Source: Amoebophrya sp. A120
Lineage: Eukaryota; Sar; Dinophyceae; Syndiniales; Amoebophryaceae
Assembly (NCBI GenBank): GCA_905178155.1
Contig: CAJINV010000003.1
Coordinates: forward strand, 7,859,882-7,923,881
DNA: 64,000 nucleotides
Direction: 5' to 3'
A program made the translations under genes and the position numbers. Shown piece by piece: positions 55,601 to 64,000 of this stretch (positions are counted from its first letter, which is position 1; each line of letters begins with the position of its first letter). The notes beneath the pieces were generated by a model that worked only from the letters and a program-made list of their open reading frames with translations, did not search any database and was not told where the DNA came from.

Positions 55601-58337
55601 TATGTAAACGTCGAAAAAATCGAAATTCTTCTTCACATGGCTCGAATTAATAAACAAATTGAACGTATTGACATAAACGATACGCGTCATCAATGGCCAT
55701 TTCGTCGCGCAGGTCGAGTCCCTTTTTGTGATTTTTCAGGCGCATCATCCGCTCGAGAAGATTCTCGAACCGGAGTTTCGTCTCCTGGGTGTGCAGCAGC
55801 CAGCGGCCGCAGTGCTCGAGCAGGCAGCAGGAAGTGGACACTTCGTGAAAGTCGTCCAGAATCTGCGAAAAGGTGTCCAGAATTATACCCGGCGGACAGA
55901 GCCGGAACTTCACGAGCTCCGCCAAGAACTTGATGTTGCGCTGTTTCCGCTCCATTACGACCGGGTCTGGGCTCTTGTCGGGTAAAACCAGGTCGCGCTC
56001 CTTCAGCAGGTCTTTTGTGACCATGTCCGCCACGTCCCGGAAGTAGGGGTTCACGGTGGCGAGCCACCGGCAGTGGAAAGGAATGTAAGCACTGTGGATC
56101 CGCTTCACCCGGGACAGCACCGTGGCGATGCGCCGCCGGCACGCCTAAAGGTTTTATTTTAGGGTTTTTTAACTGAACAACATTTATTCGCGTCACTTGT
56201 ATATTAAACATTTCATGCATAGTACCCGACTGCACCTCAGAAACTCCGTTGCCGCAAGCAGCTTCGGACGCAGGAGATCTAGACCCAGAACCGCGAAAGA
56301 CCACATCGCGAGTATTTCATGCCGTAAGGCTAAATTTGCGACGAAAAAATGAAATTGCGCACTACAATGAAAAAACACCTTGCTGCTCCAGTCGTGGGCG
56401 AAGGTCATCGCGAGTTCGTTCAGCCGGTCGATCCGGTCGCTACTGGCGAGCTTGTCCAGGAACACCTCAAACTTCCCGGTGTCCATTTCCGTGGTGCGCT
56501 CCAGGTGCTGCGTCCGTTCGTCCTTGGGCGCGAGCCCCAGGTACTTCTCGGGCACCACGTCCTTCAGGTCGAGTAGGTCTTCGTACATTTTTGCTTCGGT
56601 GGAATCCAGATACCGGAGGTCGGGGTTCACGCCGCTCGGGTGGTGGTCCCCCCCGTCGTGGTCTTTTCTGGAGGACGAGGACGCCCCGGCACCCTCCGGT
56701 GCGCCGCCCCCCGCCGCAGCGGTGCCCCCGCCAATGGTGGTGGTCGTCTCCTCCTCGCGTTTCTGGGCGGCCGTCTTGTAGTCCGGCATGTCCAGGTCGA
56801 GGCTCTCCGCGAGCGACTGCAGGTGCTTCTCGAGCGTGGCCTTGTGCTCCTTGAACCGCGTCAGCTTCCCGTCCCACTCCGCGTCCACCACGCCCTTGTC
56901 GATCATCATCGCGTCATTCAACCGCTGCTGCTCGAGCACGTGCTGGTTCGCGTGGGCCAGCCCCCGGCCCCCGGCTTTCTCATATCCTGAGTAAAAACGT
57001 AGCCACACCAGAGTCAGGATGGGGATTTTGCAACACAAACCTAGGAGCTTTTTGAGCCACGCATGACAAGTTTCAGTCCGTAAGGTAGTGCAAGTTAGCA
57101 AGGAAAGCCGCATCACAAATCGACCTTCTGATCCTCTTTACAGCATTACAAGTTCCCAAACACGATTGAAAATGCCTGTCATGGGGTTGCGCATCACAAA
57201 TGTTCCTGTCATGGCAAATCTGCATGACAACTCTGGGGTGGGTACGTTTTTACTCAGGATATCTCAAACACCGACTTGATCGCATACGCCAGCGTCGATT
57301 GCGTCGTGTCGTTCAGCACGCACAAGCGAGTGCGTTTCCACCTGATGTGCAAAAAGCGTCAGTAGAGGTGCAAAAAACTTTTGCAGTCGAGGAGGTCTGG
57401 TTGCAGTAGGTACAACCCGCCGCTGTGCACCAGAAACTACCGTACGCCCCGGGCTGGGTCACTTACTGCGACACTGGAAAACTCTTGATTCTAAACAAGA
57501 TTGTTAGTGTGTTACGTCGAATGACGAAAAGCAAAAGGTAGAAGGTCGTTGAAAAACTAATACAAGAAAAGCTGTGCCGGCAAGCGTTAACACGCGAGTC
57601 TTCTTCAGAACGCCCTTCTTCTATCTAGTATTAGCAAAAATGCGGAAGAACAAGCACAATGCAATAGGCTTCGAAAAACAATACTCGCGGCCGATCCCTT
57701 CTTCCATTTCGCGCTGCGTTTTGGACAAAACACCTGTGCATGCAAGCCCCTGTTTCTGCATCACCGAGGCCAGGATGGCGAACGCGTTGCAGAGCTGTTC
57801 GTCATCTTCGCCCTTGTCGCATGCCGTGCACACGTCCTGCAGGAAGATGGCAAAGATGCGCTCGGGTACGATTTTCAGCAGCGCCAGTTCTCCGGCGAGC
57901 CGGCAGTAGACGCGGCGGCGCGGAAACAGGTCCTTGCTGAAGCTCGCCTGGCCCCAGGCTTTCTGGAGGCTTTTTTCCAGCGACCCCGCGAAATTTTCGG
58001 CCTGGTACCCCGCGTGGAGGTGCGCGAAAAGCTCCACAACGGCGGGCAGATCCTTCAACTTGAAGGCGCCCGTGGTCACGCACTCCACGAAGCACTCCGA
58101 CAGCTCCTCCACGTATTTGCCCAGGTCCAGGCTGTCCAGGTCCTTTTTCAGCGAGGCGAGGTCGTTCGTGGTGAACTTCTTCAATTTGTTCTGGAACTTC
58201 TGGATTTTCGGGATGCTCTTGTCCTTCCCGCGCTTGTTCTTCTCCAGCTGTGACCAGCCGAACCGCGCCTCCTCCTCCTGCTTCTCCGCCCGCCATTTCG
58301 CCTCCCACTCCTTGTTCACCTCCGACTTGCCCGCCAT
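52615..58337 (-). CDS. UPF2: UPF2 nonsense-mediated decay factor
   Basis: Scaffold of nonsense-mediated mRNA decay that links UPF3 at the exon junction to the helicase UPF1. It has three MIF4G domains. The first is in exon 1 (58337 to about 57690; MAGKSEVNKEWEAKW, KNKRGKDKSIPKIQKFQNKL). The second is in 57341-57262, 56977-56379 and 56144-55684 (FLAELVKFRLCPPGI, LLEHCGRWLL). The third is in 55497-54492 (PWSTIRATRKSGAKLR, FRLRQVCVLLDSIGHFFKAG). The C-terminal UPF1-binding part is in 54232-53866, 53539-53141 and 52832-52615 (acidic tail, then KVIHVPEDNMLSQACL and EEEDLLKRRTLQ). Three introns are introners and three are GT-AG; all phases from 57341 onward agree. The exon 1/exon 2 junction is unresolved. 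Stop is TAG. Confidence 0.92.
52838..53140. mobile_element. introner element in UPF2, last intron (303 bp)
   Basis: Ends TATCCTGAGTAAAAACGTCC and, inverted, a diverged copy ending GCTCAGGATA. The flanks TGTGC (52833-52837) and TTTGC (53141-53145) form a 4/5 duplication. Removal with one copy gives NISQQTQIATRKKEEED in frame. Confidence 0.8.
53545..53865. mobile_element. introner element in UPF2, acidic tail (321 bp)
   Basis: Ends TATCAAAAGGAAAAATCCC and the inverted copy. The perfect duplication GCGGA is at 53540-53544 and 53866-53870. Removal with one copy gives LGLPPAPAEPQMSEAD in frame. Close relative of 44305-44614. Confidence 0.88.
56983..57261. mobile_element. introner element in UPF2, second MIF4G region (279 bp)
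   Basis: Ends TATCCTGAGTAAAAACGTA and the inverted copy. The perfect duplication TCTCA is at 56978-56982 and 57262-57266. Removal with one copy joins AYAIKSVFE to KAGGRGLAH in frame. Contains GCATGACA at two places. Confidence 0.9.
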
Positions 58338-61062
58338 TCCGTTCCGGCGCCGACGAGAGCAAGGACTTCTGGGAACTCCAAATCGGGTCGAGCGTGAGAG
58401 GAGAGCATGTAATGAATGTAGTGGTTGAAAAAATGTTCTTGCCTTGTCTCCGACCAAACGACTGATGCCATGCTCATGTTCAAATCCCGCTTACGCTAAT
58501 TTGCTGCGACATCGACAAAAATTTACTGTCAAACAAGAATGCCGCTGCGCTACTTTTATAAATACCTAAATGACTACACAACATTGGTTTACTACTGTCA
58601 AAGAGACCTACCACGAAACTATTTGGTCGCTGCTCAATCGGAGTAACAACAGATTGTTTTTCCTGATCAGTTGCATCCCAACTTGCTTCTTGTGTGCGCG
58701 CGTACAGGATCTTCCGGATCGAAGCTTCCGCCAAGAGAAGTGCAGCAGAAGCCTGTTTGACAAACAGAGTTAAGATCCCTTCATGAGAAATTCGTTTTTC
58801 AGAATAAAAATAAAAAATACGCGGGAAAAATCATATACGGTATGGCCGGACGTTTTGTGAAAATGACTTTCTACACAATATCCAGGTTCCACTTTTTTGC
58901 GAGGTACACTCCTATCGAAGAGAAGCAATGAAACAACAGCACAAAAATAGGTCTTTCTCAACACCAAGGATCGGCAGCAGCCTAGAGTGCAGTGGAGCTG
59001 GAGACACGATCTTTCTTGGAGTTGCAACATGAAAGCCGAAGTCGGGATCACGTTCAAGAACAGAAGGAACTCGTATCATACCACACAATACTTTTGTGTC
59101 CGACAGTTTCTCATGAATGTTGTCAAAGCGCTTCTTTCGCAATTTTGCGTTTTTATTGCGGTGCAATGCTTCACATTAAGAATTGGAGTTCTTTTTTGGT
59201 GGTCCAACTTGCAATACAGCGGAGCCGCACGTCAATAACGGTACTGAATGTCTAGCAGTGCGTTTAAGATTCAAATGACATCAAAAGGATTGACTTGCAT
59301 ACATTCACTCTTGTGCGATGAACGGCCGCCATTTTCCACCTGTGCGGTCAAGCGCTAAATCAGCATTTCCCTACGTCCTATCGAGATTATCCACAAGAAA
59401 ATTACACCCATACCAGAGTCAACATACAATATTTGCGCTGTTTTAGTGACGCCAAAAATTCAGATAAACGACAGAGACCAACATTCGTGATGTAAAATGC
59501 ACTTTGTCACAGAGGGTACGAGAAACGTTTGCGCTCAACAATTTTCTGTAACATACATGGTATGAGTGTATTTTCTTGAATGATAGAGAATTTACGTGAT
59601 ATCTCGGTCAGATAAGTATCTTGATGCTCATAGTGCAGCTTAGAGTTGTGCGCAAAAAGTCGAAAGCTCAAGCTAGCTCTTTCAGCTTCAGCGGGGGTTG
59701 CGGGCCTTGTGTTTTGTTCGCCATAGTCGTTTGGTTTAAGATGTCTCTTCTAGAAAATTTAATCACAAAAACAGGAATCAATACCAACATAGAATTAGAA
59801 AGCAGCCACATTTTCCACGTAATCATATTTTTCGGTAAAATCCAAAACAATACTTTCTTAATATCTGGGTACTTCCCATTGATTCGTTAGTATCTATATA
59901 ACGCTCAAAACCAGCAAGGTCGTAGTTCAAAGTCATAGCGAAAAAGTACGTGCGTTGAAAATGTCAAACTCTGACACTCATTCATGCTGTACCTGTACTT
60001 ATTGTTATATCCATCCCGTTGCAACAGACTGCATTCATTATTTGCGAAGCAAGTGGTACCTAGTTCGATTTTCGCCGTTCCTTCAAGAGGATCCATCTAT
60101 CACCACCGCTGACCCTTATACCGAACTTGCTCGACTTTTGCTCCGAAGAGCCCATCCGTAAACTTTGCCTCCTCCCGGCGTACCGCTGGCAAGTCTGCCC
60201 AAACCACATGCTGCCAAGCTCGCACAGACCGTATCATGCTGAAAACGCTTCCCTTTCCCTGCCTCCTTCTGAAAATCTTTGCAATAGGTGACTCTTACAG
60301 ACATGCAGAGAAATGCCTCCCACATCCTGCATCAGACTTGCACACAAGGAAGTATATCGACTTTAGAAGCGGTCAGATAGAGCAAAATGGCCGCTCAGTT
60401 ACCTCAATATGAACCTAGGCGTTGTTCTTGTGAATGCGTGTTAGAGAAAAAGTCGAGTTCGTGTGCTTGGGTTGGGGGCTCTCGCTCGAAATGGGATGGG
60501 ACATGGGTGGCGGTACAACAGGGGCTTTTACCTGACTCATGCCTGATCCCCCCGGCAGCGAGGTTCTTTACTGAACCACAGAGACCTCATTTTGTGTGTG
60601 GTGCGGAAAGAGTTTTCAACATGATAGATGGAGAATTGTTGTAGTATTCCCAGGGATTGCCGTTTCTTGAATATCGCACCAGAAATTTCTTTGACCGGTC
60701 GAGCTGGCACGTAACAAACACGATCCTGCGGCGCTGAACTTCATACTCATCTGTGTTGATTTGTTTTTGCCGCGTTTTCAAAATATTCAATCTGTACGTG
60801 CAACGCCAAACATGCCTTGCGCTGTCTTTTGGGCGTGAGTCTTGCTTTTACTATCCCGACGGACTGGAATCCTGGCAAATCAGTGTATCTATAGATACGC
60901 AGGCAAAGATCATGCGTTTTTTGCTAATATCCAAGTGCAGATAGAAATACCGCTGCCATAACAACTTCATGCTGCCCGCACAAGTGACATCAGCAGAACA
61001 TCAAGCAAATTGTGAATCCTAGTTTTTTTTGTTTGCTAGGCAATTCGTACACCGGTCGGCTT
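58338..61062. other. long region without a clear gene
   Basis: A frame open at about 58800-58480 on the minus strand (LFVKQASAALLLAEASIRK, ARTQEASWDATDQEKQ) has coding-like composition and may be an exon of an unknown gene or a UPF2 leader. The rest holds only short random frames. No repeat family or RNA gene seen. Confidence 0.4.
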
Positions 61063-64000
61063 TCACTGTTTTTTTCGCATTTTTTTCTTTTCTTTTTTTT
61101 TTTTTGTGCTTTTCTCTTTCTTTTTTCTTTTTTTTTCTTTTCTATTCCGACACAGCTGGCGCACAAAAATCCTAGTTTTTGCCAGTACAAATTTACCTGC
61201 GCTGTCATCCCACGTGTCGTAGCCGCGATTTTCCGAGTTCCAGTTATGCCCTCTCCCCGGTTGATCTCCCTTCGTCAGAAGTATGTTCATCTGATTCCTG
61301 TCAAACTTTGGCAAGAGCGTGTTCACTGGCATCTCGTATTCGGCCAGAGAAGAGTAGTCAGCGGGATTTGATGACGGTTCCGGAAAGATGGTCTGCCGCT
61401 CTGTGCTACCTTCCGCACGGGGCGCACGCGAACTGGACGACTGTGCACTAGAATGCGGCCGCGAAGGTGCGCCTTCCCGCGAGCTCCGACTTCCAGTTCC
61501 AGCAGTTCTCCCCCGCGATGCTGCCCGCACTGTCCCAGAAGAATAGGCCCCACGAGCAATATCAGATCCTTCCCCGGAGGGCGCACGAGCAATACTGGAT
61601 CGAGCCCGGGCAGCGGACCCCGAGGACCCTCCGGGGGCTGCGGCATTTGCTGCCCCCGCTGTCGCAGACTCTCGAGGAGACGTGGACCTTCGTGAGGGGC
61701 TACGGCCCCTATTGGATTGTGGCGAGGAGAGCTGCTGCTGCTGCTGGACTGGTTGCGGCGACAGTTCCGGCGTCACCAGGGTCGCCTCCGCCTGCTCCGG
61801 TACCTGTGACCCCGGCGCATGCGGTGGCTGCTGCGTTTTCTGCTCCTGCTCCTGCTCCCCCTGCTTCTGCGGAACTTGTTCCGACTGCGCGGTTTGTGAT
61901 TGCTCCTGCATGGGGCGTCCCTCCGGCGCCGCCTCCTGCTGCTGCTGCTGATCCTCCTCCTCCTGCTTCGACGCCTCCACCACGTCCTGCGGATCAGTTC
62001 CAACGCCCTCTTCCGGTACCTGCGACCCCGGCGCATGCGGCGGCCGCGGCTGCTGCGTTTCCTGTTCCTGCACACCCTGCTCCTGCTGAAATTCTTCCGA
62101 CTGTGCGACCCGCTGCTCCTTCATCGGGCGTCCCTCCGGCGTAGCCTGCTGCTGCTGCTGCTGATCCTCCTCCTGCTCGAGCTGAGCATCACCAACCACC
62201 TCCTGCGGTTGCGGAGCTCCAGGGAGCGCGACAGCGGACCACAACGATTCTACTCCGGGATCAGCGCGTGGAGTGTTGAGAGGTGTCTCAAAATTGGGTT
62301 CGGCTACACCAGGCGTGTCATCAGACAAACTCAGTGGTCTGACAGCCTCCACCGCTTCACTACGCGCGTCGTGGTGATCCGGCACACTCAGTCGTGGTGG
62401 TAAGTCAGTCGGTCTAAGGGACGCCTCGGCAGTTGGGGATGACGTGCCTGTGTTACAAGATGAAGATCATTTGCTTCAACATAAACACGACGTATGTATT
62501 GCAGCAACGTCATTTGAACATTTCAACACGACAGTAAGCAAGTCATTCTGAGAAAGAAGCCCAGCATCAGTACTCAACATTAATCGAAGCTTGCAAACCT
62601 CTGTGTTCGTCCTCAACAGCGTCCGAAAATTCATCACTGCTGCGTGTCGCTTCTTCTCGTTGCAACCCCAGCTCCGGTCCTTCGACAACGTCTGCTGATC
62701 CTTGACCCGCAGAAGGTCCTCGGCCTGCGGCATTCTCAGCTTCGGTGCTGCCTTCCTCCGAGACCGGAACAACGGCACGGGCTGCACCATCGATATTGTC
62801 GCCCGGCTGCATAAGGTTCTGCGACCTCAACGGAGCTTCTTCTGCGACCTCGGCACCCGTACCTGTGGCTGCGTGTTCATCCGCTACTTCCTGTCCTTCT
62901 TCGCCTTCACGTACAACCTCGGAACCCGTTGAAACTCCCGCATAGCCGGCTGCTGACAGGTCTACCTCGTGGGTGAGGTCCGTATGGGCTTGAGCATTTC
63001 CCGACGTCGCCGCGTCTCTACTCTCTGTACCCTCGTCATCGCGAGTCTCAGTGTGGTGCAGGAGGCCTGGCGATCGCGGCGGCGACGAGCCGCCCAACTC
63101 TCCTCCCGGCGCAGCGTGACTCGGTTGCGATTCTGCACCACCCGCATTGCGGTCTTCGCTGGCAAGCGCGTTGCGCTCTTCATCTCCACTCCGGTTCGAA
63201 GCATGAGGTCCCGTGGCACCCTCCACCAGTGATTCAGCCGCAGCAGCTGTTGGCCCAGCCGACGGGTCCGGCACGGTATCGACGCTGGCGCCCTGTGCGG
63301 ATGCCGATTCTGCGTCAGACCCTGGTAGCTGCGGTGCGCTCGTCGCTGGAACGACCGCCGTAAATCCTTCTGCCGGGACTGCGGCCTCGTCCGCCGGAAC
63401 GGCTGCGTCAGCCGGAACGGCTGCCGGCACCGCGGTGGCGCCTTCGTCGCTGCGGTCGGGCAGTCCGTGCTGCGCAACTTCTTCCGACGGTGCTTCGTTT
63501 CCTTCTGCATCTGCCTCAAAAGTGGTATGCACCGTTTGTTCCGCAGCCATATTGGGACTACCTGGTGTCGTCGGGGACGCACCTGAGCGATCAGCGAGCA
63601 CTGTCTCCTCCGCTGCCCTAGTTTCCGCACCCCCGGCTTGCGCAGACGCGTCATCGATCGTAACAGTGCCAAGTTGCGAATGGCTGTCCACATTCGTATC
63701 CGGAAGGCCACCTCCCGCAGAGGCCACGGAGTGCTCCGGCGGCGGCGCTGCCCCTTCCTCGGGAGTGCTGCCCGCTGCGGCCTGCTCGTTGGAAGCTGTA
63801 GTTGTCCCTGACTGTTGCAGCACTTCATTATCCTGCTGCTGGCCGTTGCCCGCGCCCAGCACCTGGATGTGTCCCGCTGGTGCAGCCTCCTCGTCCGCTG
63901 CAGGGTTCGAAGTCTCTGAGTCTGCAACTCGTGGACCGGTAGCTTCAATTGCAGCTTCAGCAGGTGGAAGCACATTGCGGGCACTGGAAGGAGAGCGACT
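61063..64000 (-). CDS. large low-complexity Ala/Glu/Gln-rich protein, partial
   Basis: Two exons on the minus strand, 64000-62599 (open to the window edge) and 62447 to 61197 or 61063, joined by a GT-AG intron of 151 nt in exact phase. The 5' end lies outside the window. The product is over 880 aa and almost wholly low-complexity: Ala/Glu/Ser/Pro-rich in the first exon; Gln/Glu/Pro-rich then Ser/Arg-rich in the second. Two diverged copies of a unit of about 58 aa contain EDQQQQQ and PPHAPGSQVPE. The only non-repetitive part is near the end (EYEMPVNTLLPKFDRNQMNI). The Lys-rich tail after 61197 probably comes from a purine-rich intron, since GCAG|GTAAAT lies there. No function can be assigned. 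Confidence 0.6.

Noticed and set aside
61075-61145. Lys-rich C-terminal tail of the low-complexity protein as a functional domain
   Set aside because: It is read from a purine run after a GCAG|GTAAAT donor and is more likely intronic.

Overview
The window looks like nuclear DNA of an alveolate eukaryote, most likely a syndinian dinoflagellate parasite of the Amoebophrya type. This is inference from gene content and gene architecture; no rRNA or spliced-leader gene is present to prove it. The reasons are: (1) every protein gene I can support lies on the minus strand, a one-way gene tract as in dinoflagellates; (2) genes are cut by many introns, and at least nine introns are small inverted-repeat elements (introners) flanked by short target-site duplications, several without GT-AG ends; (3) the gene set is eukaryotic housekeeping plus a mitochondrial alternative oxidase. 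Introners and non-canonical introns have been reported in Amoebophrya genomes.

Layout, all genes on the minus strand. 2.2-7.7 kb: PGAP1-like GPI inositol-deacylase. 8.2-13.0 kb: AP-2 complex mu subunit, split by a 3-kb intron filled by a hairpin-bearing satellite array. 14.1-16.5 kb: Sec14/CRAL-TRIO protein. 18.5-21.3 kb: alternative oxidase in eight exons. 22.0-23.2 kb: dual-specificity phosphatase. 23.9-24.9 kb: FAM241-like small membrane protein. 25.4-27.0 kb: exostosin-family (GT47) glycosyltransferase. 27.6-29.2 kb: two unknown genes. 29.7-36.0 kb: complete Ty1/copia retrotransposon (two LTRs, gag, pol, TTTAC target-site duplication). 36.0-36.6 kb: repeat region with a tRNA-like promoter. 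36.7-42.3 kb: unknown membrane proteins. 43.0-47.4 kb: unknown small genes with introners. 48.7-51.1 kb: STE24 CAAX prenyl protease. 52.6-58.3 kb: UPF2 of nonsense-mediated decay, carrying three introners. 61.1-64.0 kb: a large low-complexity protein running off the window edge.

The genes do not form one pathway, although several serve the endomembrane system (GPI-anchor remodelling, AP-2 endocytosis, Sec14 lipid transfer, GT47, STE24). The most notable system is the introner population. Its members have inverted ends such as TATCCTG-GTAAAAACG or TATCAAAAGGAAAAATCC and usually a 5-bp duplication. Removing the element plus one copy of the duplication restores the conserved reading frame to the base in PGAP1, AOX, STE24 and UPF2. 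Exon boundaries given here were derived by hand from frame and family conservation and were not checked against transcripts.
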